Assembly (NCBI GenBank): GCA_963723745.1
Contig: CAVRRZ010000004.1
Location: 62,001-126,000 of the forward strand
Length of the DNA: 64,000 nt
Origin: CAVRRZ01 sp963723745
GTDB lineage: Bacteria; Actinomycetota; Actinomycetes; Mycobacteriales; Geodermatophilaceae
Direction of reading: 5' to 3'
In this document: positions 42,356 through 51,500 of the stretch, piece by piece
How positions within the stretch are numbered: the stretch's first letter is position 1
Layout: each line of letters starts with the position of its first letter
Position numbers and translations under genes: made by a program
The notes under the pieces: generated by a model
Seen by the model: the letters and a program-made list of their open reading frames with translations, nothing else
Database searches by the model: none
What the model was told of the DNA's origin: nothing

Positions 42356-43701
42356 GGTCCTACCTCGTGCGCACGGACGCCACCGCCCCCGCGGATACGT
42401 CTGGCGTGACGGTCCTCGACTGGGGGCCCGGCTCGCCCTCGGCCAGCATCGAGTGCGGCCTCGACTTCTTCGCCGGTTGGCGGCCCACACGCTCGGCCGC
42501 CGACCTGTTTCTCCTGGCCGCCGGGGCCTACTGCGTCGACAAGTTGAGCCCGCGCCACGAGGCTCCCGATGCCTGGACCCGCGACCTGCGCCTCGCCGTT
42601 CCGGTCGAGGCTCCAGACCGGTTCGGCGCCGGCCTGTTCGACCGCGCGCTGTCGTTTCTCACGGGCGACACCTGGCACGTCTCCCCCTACGAGTCTGCGG
42701 TCGACCCGCTCGCCGCCCTGCCTGTGCTGGCGCCTGCGCTGCTCCCGTTCGTCGACGTCGACGGCGTCTCTCTGTTCTCCGGAGGCCTGGACTCCCTTTG
42801 CGGCGTCATCGACCTGCTCGAAGCCGATCCCGCCCTACGGCTCGGGCTTGTCGGGCACTACGACGGCGGCAAGGCGTCCTCGAAGCAGACGGTTCTGCAC
42901 CAGCGCCTCGCTGACGTCTACGGAGCCCACCGCGTCGTCATGAGACGGCTCTGGCTGCGCCCGGCAGCCCATGATCCCCGCCAACAGCACCCCTCGCCGC
43001 CGCCGGTCGAGACCACGACCCGCAGCCGCTCGCTGCTGTTCCTGGCAGCCGCCCTCGCGCTGGCCTCGTCGATCTCGCCGCAAGCACCGGTGTACCTACC
43101 CGAGAACGGCTACATCGCTCTGAACGTGCCACTAACACGAGCCCGCACGGGCAGCGCCAGCACGCGGACAACGCACCCGCACTTCCTCGCGCTGCTCCGC
43201 GAGGCAGCGCGGGGCGCGGACATCCCGAATCCGCTGCTGAACCCCTGCTCGCTCAAGACGAAGGGCGAGATGCTGCGCGACTCGCGCAACCCGGGGCTGC
43301 TGCGTGAGCTCGCGCCGCTCACGGTTTCGTGCTCCCACCCGGAGGCCGCCCGGATGCAAGAGCGTCCGCAGGGCAACTGCGGCTACTGCTTCCCCTGCCT
43401 TATCCGACGGGCGTCTCTAGCCGTGCCCGGCTGGGACGATGAGGAGTACGCCTGGGACGCACTCACGGACAGCGGCCTAATTGACGAGAACGACCTGCAG
43501 CGGGGAGCCGATCTACGCGCGGTCCTGAACGGCGCCTTCGGCGAGCGTCCGGACTCCGATCTACTGCGCAATGCGCCGCTGCCGGCCGGCTCACACGCCG
43601 ACCACCTCGCCGTCTGGCGACGGGGCAACGAAGAGCTTCGGTCATGGCTCAGGGCGGGCGCCCAGGGCTCGCTGGCGGCTGTCGTGGCCCGACTGCCGTG
43701 A
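42352..43701 (+). CDS. qatC: QueC-like Qat defence subunit QatC
   Basis: A 449-residue QueC-like enzyme. QueC makes 7-cyano-7-deazaguanine from 7-carboxy-7-deazaguanine with ATP. The PP-loop (LFSGGLDS, residues about 141-148) is intact. The C-terminal zinc site is present: one Cys in VSCSHPEA, then CGYCFPC. The N-terminal 130 residues are an extension absent from QueC. The GTG start overlaps qatB (GTGA). Its presence beside qatA, qatB and qatD marks a defence protein rather than a queuosine enzyme. Confidence 0.92.
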   Translation: MRSYLVRTDATAPADTSGVTVLDWGPGSPSASIECGLDFFAGWRPTRSAADLFLLAAGAYCVDKLSPRHEAPDAWTRDLRLAVPVEAPDRFGAGLFDRALSFLTGDTWHVSPYESAVDPLAALPVLAPALLPFVDVDGVSLFSGGLDSLCGVIDLLEADPALRLGLVGHYDGGKASSKQTVLHQRLADVYGAHRVVMRRLWLRPAAHDPRQQHPSPPPVETTTRSRSLLFLAAALALASSISPQAPVYLPENGYIALNVPLTRARTGSASTRTTHPHFLALLREAARGADIPNPLLNPCSLKTKGEMLRDSRNPGLLRELAPLTVSCSHPEAARMQERPQGNCGYCFPCLIRRASLAVPGWDDEEYAWDALTDSGLIDENDLQRGADLRAVLNGAFGERPDSDLLRNAPLPAGSHADHLAVWRRGNEELRSWLRAGAQGSLAAVVARLP

Positions 43702-44450
43702 TCCGACTGCTTGACACGCACTGCCACGTGGACGCCTACCCGAACCCCCGGGCGGTCCTAGCGGAAGCTGACGCCGCGGCGGTCGACGTCGTCGCGGTGA
43801 GCGAGACCCCGGAGGCGTACCGGCGGTTGAGGACACGGCTCGGCAGGGCGTCGGGCGTCTCTGTCGCTCTGGGTTTGCACCCGGCCAGCCGGTCGGCCGC
43901 AGCAGCGGGGCAGCTCGAACGGTTCCTCCGGATGCTGCCGGACGCCCCCTGGATCGGCGAAGTCGGTCTCGACTTCGCACCCGGTACCGACCGCCGCGAG
44001 CGCAACCGGCAGATCCACGCCTTCGCCACCGTGCTCGACCACGGTCTCTCGCGAGCGAAGCCGATGACGGTGCACAGCCGTGGCGCCGCCAAGGAGACCG
44101 TCGAGCTACTGACCCAGGCCGGTCAACGCGCATTGCTGCACTGGTACAGCGGCGACCTCGCAACCGCTGACGACGCTCTTACCGCTGGCCTGTGGTTCTC
44201 CGTCAACTCCTCGATGACGCGGAGCGCGAAGGGGCGCTCACTGATCGACCGGCTCCCCCGCCAACGAGTTCTCTGCGAAACCGACGGCCCGTACTGCACC
44301 ACGGGAGGCAGACCGGCTCACCCGGCCGACGTCACGGCGGTCGCCCGGTCTCTCGCTGAAGCCTGGTCATGCTCAGAAGCAGACGCTCGATCCCTCCTCT
44401 CCTCCAATGCGGTCGCCTTCCTCGGCGGAGCGCCCAGCGAGGCGCCTTGA
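43698..44450 (+). CDS. qatD: TatD-family hydrolase, Qat defence subunit QatD
   Basis: A 250-residue TatD-type metal-dependent DNase. The metal ligands are all present: HCH in LLDTHCHVD, Glu in WIGEVGLDF, His in MTVHSRG, His in LLHWYSG, and Asp in LCETDGPY. The GTG start overlaps the qatC stop. It ends the operon. The family is a 3'-5' or AP-like nuclease; in Qat its substrate has not been settled to my knowledge. Confidence 0.92.
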   Translation: MIRLLDTHCHVDAYPNPRAVLAEADAAAVDVVAVSETPEAYRRLRTRLGRASGVSVALGLHPASRSAAAAGQLERFLRMLPDAPWIGEVGLDFAPGTDRRERNRQIHAFATVLDHGLSRAKPMTVHSRGAAKETVELLTQAGQRALLHWYSGDLATADDALTAGLWFSVNSSMTRSAKGRSLIDRLPRQRVLCETDGPYCTTGGRPAHPADVTAVARSLAEAWSCSEADARSLLSSNAVAFLGGAPSEAP

Positions 44451-44561
44451 TCGCACGCTCGGCTCCGCACTGGCACCTGCCGATGCGTCCGACTGCGCCC
44501 ACAGCAGGTCAAGCGCAAGACGGCGTTCAGAGCGGCTGTACGCAGCGGTTGCCCGGGCGGA

Positions 44562-44593
44562 ATGTCGTACCTCTATGGGGATATGTCGTACCT
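44562..44593 (+). promoter_or_regulatory. Direct repeat ATGTCGTACCT upstream of the nuclease cassette
   Basis: Two identical 11-base copies at 44562-44572 and 44583-44593 start 21 bases apart (two helical turns), just before the nuclease gene. This spacing fits a protein bound twice on one DNA face. The regulator is unknown. Confidence 0.45.
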
Positions 44594-44631
44594 GTCAGTT
44601 AGCGTCCCCGGCAGGCGACCAAGGCGGGCAT

Positions 44632-46044
44632 GTGACATCAGGTGACAGCGAGGGCCACCCCGGTAACGGGGTGGTCAACCCTCGCCTCAGCGACGTCTTC
44701 GGCCTGGTCATTCGGCAGGACGAAATTGACTTCGTCGTGCCCCACCTCCGCGAAGACCTCCCGCTGTACCTCGACCCGTTCCTGCTCTGGAAGTCCGACC
44801 GCCCGGAGTACCAGACGCTGCACACCGAGCTGTTGGGCTTCATCGAGCAGGTTCGGCGGCATGTCGTCGCGGGCAGGACGGCCAAGGCTCGGACCTTGCT
44901 GGCCGAGGTCAGCGAGCCCGTGGAGCTGGGGCTCGGATACGCCGCAGGCACCAAGCGCGGATCCGCTCTAGGACCGACGACCATCTCGGCGATCATCGAA
45001 ACGATGCGGCAGATCCCGCAGCTAGAGGCGTCGGGTCTCGACCACATGGAGATGCTCGCCCTGCTCGTGCCTGGCATTGCCGAGGACCGCATCAGCGACC
45101 TGACGGCCTCGGTCGTCAAGGGCTGGCTCGCGGAGTTCACGGAGCTTCGCTGCGAGACCTACGGCATCCCCACCAAGAAGTTCCGCCTGACAAGTTGGGA
45201 CGCGGAACGGCTCGACTGGCGTCCCCTCGTCGCGCACCTGCCGTTCAACCCGTCGGACGGATCGCCCGTCCTGCTCGCCCCCCTCGACCTGTTGCGGCGT
45301 CTGCCTTGGATCAACTACGGGGACTACTACCGAACCACCTACGCCCCACTGGTCCTTGCCCCTGGAAGGGCGGGCTCGGCGGTCGCGAAGCAGGAAGTCC
45401 TGGCTTACAACAGGGCCCACTTCAACGTCGTCAAGGGATACGTCGCCGAGCGGGAGGCGCACGCGGCCGCTTGCGACCCGGACCCTCTGTTCGCTCCGTT
45501 GAAGCTCAGCACGCTCAAGAAGAAGGTGGCGGATCTCAAGGCGCTCCCCACCGGACGCGATGACGGCGCCGACAAAAAGTTCGAGGACCTCGCGTTCGAC
45601 GTCCTGTCGTCCCTCCTCTACCCGGAGTTGGACCTCGCCGCCGCGCAAGTCCGTACCGCGAGCGGCGCCCACATCCGGGACGTGGTCTTCCACAACGACG
45701 GCAAGACCGCCTTCTTGACCGACCTACGGGAGCTGTACGGCGCCCGCCAGGCGGTGTTCGAGCTCAAGAACGTCGCTGCTCTGGAAACGGAGCATGTCAA
45801 TCAGCTCCACCGGTATCTCGACGGCGAGGATATGGGCAGATTCGGGGTCCTCGTCGCCCGCACGCCGCCCAGCGCGAGCGTCCAGCGCAACATCGTCGAT
45901 CTGCACTCGTCCAAGAGGGCTGCAGTGCTGTGCCTGGATGACTCAGACCTGGACCTGATGGTCAGTCTGCTCGACTCCGGCCGCCGGCCGATCGAGGGGC
46001 TTCGGAAGAAGTACGTCGAGTTCACCCGCAGGCTTCCCAAGTAG
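44632..46044 (+). CDS. PD-(D/E)XK nuclease-like protein, unknown cassette
   Basis: A 470-residue protein. The N-terminal two-thirds (residues 20 to about 330) match nothing I know. The C-terminal part has a PD-(D/E)XK core: HIRDVVFHN gives the Asp (near residue 349), and AVFELKNV gives the E-x-K (near 372-376). GARQAVFELKNVAALETEHVNQLHRYL and GRFGVLVARTPPS complete a restriction-endonuclease-like fold. GTG 44632 was chosen because it is the only plausible start close to the first conserved-looking segment. The next gene starts 11 bases after the stop, so the two are a pair. It follows the Qat operon; the neighbourhood suggests defence. Confidence 0.7.
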   Translation: MTSGDSEGHPGNGVVNPRLSDVFGLVIRQDEIDFVVPHLREDLPLYLDPFLLWKSDRPEYQTLHTELLGFIEQVRRHVVAGRTAKARTLLAEVSEPVELGLGYAAGTKRGSALGPTTISAIIETMRQIPQLEASGLDHMEMLALLVPGIAEDRISDLTASVVKGWLAEFTELRCETYGIPTKKFRLTSWDAERLDWRPLVAHLPFNPSDGSPVLLAPLDLLRRLPWINYGDYYRTTYAPLVLAPGRAGSAVAKQEVLAYNRAHFNVVKGYVAEREAHAAACDPDPLFAPLKLSTLKKKVADLKALPTGRDDGADKKFEDLAFDVLSSLLYPELDLAAAQVRTASGAHIRDVVFHNDGKTAFLTDLRELYGARQAVFELKNVAALETEHVNQLHRYLDGEDMGRFGVLVARTPPSASVQRNIVDLHSSKRAAVLCLDDSDLDLMVSLLDSGRRPIEGLRKKYVEFTRRLPK

Positions 46045-46103
46045 AGAGGTCGTCGTGTCTCCCCGCTACGGCACAACCAGAGAGGTCGTCGTGTCTCCCC
46101 GCT
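46043..46103 (+). repeat. 25-bp direct repeat holding two alternative starts
   Basis: The 25 bases at 46043-46067 (AGAGAGGTCGTCGTGTCTCC then CCGCT) recur exactly at 46079-46103, 36 bases later. Each copy has an AGAGAGG ribosome-binding site and a GTG start, in the same frame. Confidence 0.95.
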
Positions 46104-46474
46104 CACGTGTCCCCGATCCTGCCTCGCCTCCGCCGACCGAGGAGCAGGCCGCCGCCTACGACCGTCTGGTTCCGATGCTCGAAGCGGCGCACCATGAGAT
46201 GACGGAGCTGTCCAAGAAGAAGCAGGACGGCGTCGTCAACGCCCTCAAGATCAAGATGATCAACCGACTGTTGGCCGAACTTTCCAAGGTCGTCGAGAAG
46301 GACCCCAGCCACGCCTTCTTGGACCTGCTGGACGAGGACACGCTCCCGCAGAACAGCGACGTTGTACTCATCCTCAGTCAATGGAAGGCGGCCCTCAAGC
46401 AGTTCCACGGCAAGCACTACGGCCTGGACGGGTCCAGGTATCGCTGGTTCACCGCCGACCAGCCGGATATCTAA
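46055..46474 (+). CDS. Small partner protein of the nuclease cassette
   Basis: A 139-residue protein of unknown family (127 residues if the second duplicated GTG at 46091 is used). After a Pro/Arg-rich start it is helical: EEQAAAYDRLVPMLEAAHHEMTELSKKKQDGVVNALKIKMINRLLAEL, then DLLDEDTLPQNSDVVLILSQW and a C-terminal YRWFTADQPDI. It has no enzymatic motif, and could be a sensor, inhibitor or adaptor of the PD-(D/E)XK protein 11 bases upstream. Confidence 0.6.
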   Translation: MSPRYGTTREVVVSPRSRVPDPASPPPTEEQAAAYDRLVPMLEAAHHEMTELSKKKQDGVVNALKIKMINRLLAELSKVVEKDPSHAFLDLLDEDTLPQNSDVVLILSQWKAALKQFHGKHYGLDGSRYRWFTADQPDI

Positions 46475-47094
46475 GGTCGCTCAGTGCAGCGTCGTCCTGC
46501 TGGGCTTCACCTTCGGCATCCCGTCGAGCGTCGCTGCGCCCGCTCGGCCTGGTCGTCGCGTAACTCCTGACGCCTCAAATAGTCGACATGACAAGCGCCG
46601 TGCCTGTTTTCGCCGGCGGCCGCCGACTCTCGCAGGCGACGCGGGACGTGGCCGCGAGCCGGCTTGCTGTGGGCTGCCCGGCGTCGCGGCGCCATCCAGC
46701 TGCGCCGAGCTGTTAAGCCCCGTCCTGCCCTTTCACACCCTCACGTCCGTGACCGCCCCTGCCGCCGTAAGGCGGTTGCCCCAGCGCGCCAAGAGCTCTC
46801 TCGACGGCACTGCAGAAGCCTCAAGATCAAAAAGGACACACGTCTTGCATCTGCGGTAATAGCCGAGCTTCGTCGCCGATGGCGGAGTGCTCGCGGGCGT
46901 CACCGGCGAGGCTCGACGTCTTGCTGCCCGTCGCGATCTTGAGTGGCTTTCGCAATGAGTGCCCGCCGGTGACGCCTGCCGGGGTTCGGGCGGTTGACGC
47001 CTGATAGGAGCCTCGGGCTGCGGCAGCCCGCAGATGCATGCGCTGCGCCCGAACACCGGCTTTCCGCGAGCTGATCGACGCTGGAAGGAGTCGC
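46475..47094. other. Non-coding stretch before the IS110 transposase
   Basis: 620 bases. No frame here has family features. The last 100 bases are probably the left end of the IS110 element; a short hairpin (GGGCTGC-G-GCAGCCC) lies near 47014. Confidence 0.5.
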
Positions 47095-48300
47095 GTGCTC
47101 GCCGGAATCGACACCCACAAGGACACCCTCGCGGTCGCCGTCATCGACCTTGCTGGACGACCCGTCATCGTGACCGAGCTGGCCAACACTGAGGCCGGCT
47201 TCGATGCCCTGGAGCAGCTGGTCAAGGAGCACTCGGTGAGCCGGGTCGGGATCGAGGGATCGGGCAACTACGGCCGGGGCGCCGCCATCCGCCTGGTGCT
47301 CACCGGCGGGCTGGAGGTCGTCGAGGTCCCGCCCAGCCTGACCGCACGGGAACGCTCAGGCAGGCCCGGAGCGGGCAAGACCGATCCGGGTGACGCGGTG
47401 GCCATCGCCCGGCTCACCGCCCGCGAGACCGGTCTGCCGCCGGTCCGCCTGGCCGTCGGACAGGCCGCCGACCTGCGGGCGCTGGCCGACTACCGCGCCC
47501 AGCTGGTCGCCGAGCGCACCGCGCTGGCCAGCCGCACCCACGCCGAGCTGCACGGACTGCTGCCCGGTTACCAGGACCGCGTGCCGCGGCTGACCGCACC
47601 CACCCTCATCACCGCCGCCACCGAGCTGCTCGCCGGCGACACCAGCGTCCGCGCCACGCTGACCCGCCGCCGGCTGACCCGGCTGGCGGAGCTGACTGCA
47701 GAAATCCAGGAGGTTCACGGCCTCATCACCGCCGCGGTCAAGGAGGTCAAGACCGGGCTGACCGACCTCTACGGCCTCGGCGCGGTGGGCGCGGCCACGA
47801 TCCTCGGCGAGGTCGCCGACATCCGCCGCTACCGCTCCCGGCACGCCTTCGCCGCCGCCAATGGCACCGCCCCGATCCCGGCCTCCTCCGGGCGCACCAG
47901 TCGCCACCGGCTCAACCGCTCGGGCAACCGCACGCTCAACCGCGTGCTCTACACAATGGCGATCACCCAGATCCGCGCCGACACCGAAGGCCGCGCCTAC
48001 TACCTGCGCAAACGCGCCGAAGGCAAGACCGGCCGCGAAGCCCTGCGCTGCCTCAAACGACGCCTGTCCGACCTGGTGTTCAAGGCCTTGCACGAGGACC
48101 TCGCGACCCAGCAGCCAGCGAGCAGGACGGCCCTTGGGACGGTGGGCGCGGCCACGGCAAACGGGACGCGACTGACGGCCGAAGCCAGCTGCGCGACAGG
48201 ACTCCCAGTCCCCAGCCCTGCTCTTCGCTGAGGCCAGAAAGCCACGCCCACCGCCGAGCCCAACGCTACTGCGCCGCCTTGACACATAGGAGCTCATTTC
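46994..48300 (+). mobile_element. IS110-family element (boundaries approximate)
   Basis: IS110 elements have no terminal inverted repeats, so the ends are guessed. Two similar stretches flank the gene: TTGACGCCTGATAGGAGC near 46994 and TTGACACATAGGAGC near 48280. I take them as the ends or internal end motifs. Target-site evidence is not visible. Confidence 0.5.
47095..48231 (+). CDS. IS110-family transposase
   Basis: A 378-residue DEDD-type transposase. Its N-terminal catalytic domain starts VLAGIDTHKDTLAVAV (first Asp), has VGIEGSGNYGRG (Glu), and KTDPGDAVAIARL (two Asps). The C-terminal transposase_20 domain has GLGAVGAATILGE and SGRTSRHRLNRSGNRTLNRVLY with the catalytic-type Ser. GTG 47095 follows GGAAGGAG. 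It looks intact. Confidence 0.93.
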   Translation: MLAGIDTHKDTLAVAVIDLAGRPVIVTELANTEAGFDALEQLVKEHSVSRVGIEGSGNYGRGAAIRLVLTGGLEVVEVPPSLTARERSGRPGAGKTDPGDAVAIARLTARETGLPPVRLAVGQAADLRALADYRAQLVAERTALASRTHAELHGLLPGYQDRVPRLTAPTLITAATELLAGDTSVRATLTRRRLTRLAELTAEIQEVHGLITAAVKEVKTGLTDLYGLGAVGAATILGEVADIRRYRSRHAFAAANGTAPIPASSGRTSRHRLNRSGNRTLNRVLYTMAITQIRADTEGRAYYLRKRAEGKTGREALRCLKRRLSDLVFKALHEDLATQQPASRTALGTVGAATANGTRLTAEASCATGLPVPSPALR

Positions 48301-48525
48301 GGCAGGCTGTTCCCAGGTGGTCTGCGGGCAAGTGACAGCGTCCACGCCAGGTGGTGGCCCGAGGGTCCGTGAGCGAAGGCTTGGACGTCGCGCGCAGGGT
48401 TCCGTGTCAAGTCCCCGACTACGCCGAACGACGAGGGCCCTGGCCGGCGCTCTTTCGGGCCACCGGGCTACTGGAGAAGTACGGCAGCCCTAGTGGAGAC
48501 CGCCTCCCTACGGTCCGCAGGCGTG
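48232..48525. other. Region between IS110 and relaxase gene
   Basis: 294 bases with the presumed IS110 right end and the relaxase promoter. An origin of transfer would be expected near a relaxase gene, but I see no clear one. Confidence 0.45.
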
Positions 48526-51500
48526 ATGACGCTGCACAAGCTGACCGCCGGGGACGGTTACACCTACCTCACCCGACAGGTGGCGGCGTTCGACGCAACG
48601 GAGCGGGGTCACGTCGGGCTGGGCGACTATTACTCGCAGCGCGGCGAGTCCCCTGGGAGGTGGGCTGGCAACGGCCTGCCCGGGCTCCGCGGAGTGATGG
48701 CCGGCCAGTTCGTCGGCGAAGAACAGATGAAGTCGCTCTTCGGTGAGGGTCGACATCCCGATGCCGACCGGCTCGAGCAGGACGCCTTGGCCGGCGGACG
48801 AACGCCGGCGGAAGCACATGCCGCAGGAGCTCTCGGGCGAGCCTTCTTCGTCTTCAGTGCTCGAGCCGACGGCTTCCGGGCGCGGTGCGCCCAGGAGTAC
48901 GCCGCCTTCAACACTGCCCGCGGGCAGCCCGGCACTACCCCGGTTCCGCCCGACGATCGCGCGCGGATCCGCAGCGACCTGGCCCGGACCATGTTCACCG
49001 AGGCCTACGGCCGCGCTGCGCGCGATGCGCGCGAGTTGTCGGGGTTCCTCGCCCGAGTCTCGCGGCCGGCGACGACCGCGGTGGCCGGCTACGACCTGAC
49101 TTTCTCCCCCGTCAAATCGGTCTCGGCGTTGTGGGCGTTGGCGCCGCGGGAGGTGGCCGAGCAGATCGAGGCCGCCCACGACACCGCGGTCGCCGACGCT
49201 CTGGCCTGGCTGGAGGACAACGCCTGTTTCACCCGGCTCGGCACCGACGGGGTGCGGCAGGTCGAGACCACCGGGCTGATCGCCGCGGTGTTCACGCACC
49301 GCGACTCCCGCGCCGGTGACCCGGACCTGCACAGCCACGTGGCGGTGAGCAACAAGGTGCAGACCCGCGACGGGCGCTGGCGGGCGCTGGACGGGCGGGT
49401 ACTGCACAAGGCCGCCGTCGCCGCCTCCGAGCGCTACGACACCCGGCTGCAGGCGCACCTGGTCGCCCGCCTGGGGATTCGGTTCTCCGACCGCCCCGGC
49501 TCGAAAGCGGGCCGACGGACGGTGCGGGAGATCGTCGGCATGGACCAACGCCTGCTGAGCGCGTGGTCGTCGCGGCGTCGGGACATCGACGCCCGGCGAG
49601 GCGTGTTGGCCGGCGAGTTCCAGCGGCACCACGGCCGGGCGCCCACGGCGGTGGAGGCGATCGCGTTGGCACAGCAGGCGACTCTGGAAACGCGTGGCCC
49701 CAAGCACGAGCCACGCTCTCTCGGTGAGCAGCGGGCAACCTGGCGGCGAGAAGCCCTCGCCATCCTCGGCGGCCCGGATCGCGTCGACCGGATGCTCGGC
49801 AGGGTGCTGGGTTCTCGAGGGTCCCCGGGCCCGGCGGTAACCGAGGCCTGGGTCCAGTCCGCCGCCTTGAGGGTGCTGGACACCATCTCCGCTGCGCGGG
49901 CTACCTGGCAGCTGTGGCACGTGCGCGCCGAGGCCGAGCGGGTAGTGCGGGCCGCCGCCCTGCATCCCGCTGACGTGGACGTCGCGGTCACCCGGGTCAC
50001 CGAGGAGGCACTCTCCCCTGGCCTGTCCGTTCCACTCGGTGACTGCCATCCGGTGGTCGAGCCGCCGGAGCTGCGCCGCTCGGACGGCGCCAGCGTCTAC
50101 ACCGTCGCCGGTGCCCGGCTCTACACCAGCCGCGCGGTGCTGGACGCCGAAGCGCTGCTGCTGGCGGCCGCGGGGCGCGATGAGGGACGCCGCGCCGATC
50201 CCGCCACGGTGGAGCTGGCGCTCCTTGAGTCGACGGCCAACGGCGCGGAGCTCAATCCCGGCCAGGCGCAGCTGGTCCGCGAGCTGGCCTGCAGCGGCGC
50301 CCGGATGCAGCTCGCCCTCGCCCCGGCCGGCGCTGGTAAGACGACCGCGCTGGCCACCCTGGCCCGCGCCTGGACCGCCGGCGGTGGGACGGTGCTCGGG
50401 TTAGCGCCCTCCGCCGTGGCCACCGCCGGGCTGCGGGCTTGTCTTGGTGCTCCTTGCGAGACGCTTACCAAGCTCGTCTGGTGCCTCGACGCCGGGCAAG
50501 CACCCGACTGGGTGGCCGGCATCGGGCCGGCGACGCTGGTGGTCCTCGACGAAGCGGGCATGGCCGGCACAGTCGAGCTGGCCCGCGCGGCCGAGTACGT
50601 CTTGGGGCGGGGCGGATCGGTGCGCCTGGTCGGCGATCACCAGCAGCTGACCTCGGTTGCCGCCGGCGGCCTGCTGGCCGAGATCGCCGCCACCCATGGC
50701 GCGGTCACCCTCACCCAGCTGGTGCGCTTCGATGACCCCGCCGAGGCCGCGGCCACCGTCGCCGTCCGCGAGGGCGACACCCTCGGCCTGGGCTTCTATC
50801 TCGACTCCGGCCGGGTCCACGTCGGGGACCGGTCCACCTGCGCCGAGCAGGCCTACGCCGCCTGGGCCGCCGACCGCGACCGCGGTGTGGACGCGCTGCT
50901 GCTGGCCGCCACCCGGGAGCTGGTCGCGCAGCTGAACGAGCGGGCGCGGGCTGACCGGCTGACCCGCGCCGCCTCCTCACCGGGCGCGGAGGTCGAGCTG
51001 GCAGACGGCACCCGGGCAGGCGCTGGGGACCCCATCATCACCCGCACCAACAACCGGCATCTGCCGATCACCGCCACCGAGTGGGTGAAGAACGGTGACC
51101 GCTTCGCCGTCCAGGTCGTCGGCGGCGACGGCTCCCTCGACGTCGTGCACACGGACAGCGGACGGCGGATCAGCCTGCCTGCGGGCTACGTGGCCGAGCA
51201 CGTGCAGCTCGGCTACGCGACTACGGTGCACGGCGCCCAGGGCGTCACCGCCGAGGTCTGTCACACCGTTCTCGGCGGCACTGAGTCCCGGCAGCTGCTC
51301 TATGTGGCGCTGTCCCGGGGGCGCGCCGCGAACCACTTGTACCTGGCCACCATCGGCGACGGTGACCCGCACAGCATCGTCACCCCTGCCGCCGTGTCCC
51401 CGCCCACGGCCACCGACTTGCTGGTCGGCATGCTGGCCCGCGACGGCGCCCAGACCTCCGCGGCCGGCGCCCGCCGGGCACTGGCTGATCCGGCCGAGCA

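Noticed and set aside
46362..46859. Plus-strand 165-codon frame after the small cassette protein
   Set aside because: It overlaps the end of a supported gene and its protein has the composition of random GC-rich translation.
47000..47030. Terminator hairpin GGGCTGC-G-GCAGCCC
   Set aside because: Its place in front of the IS110 gene suits the element end rather than termination of a gene.
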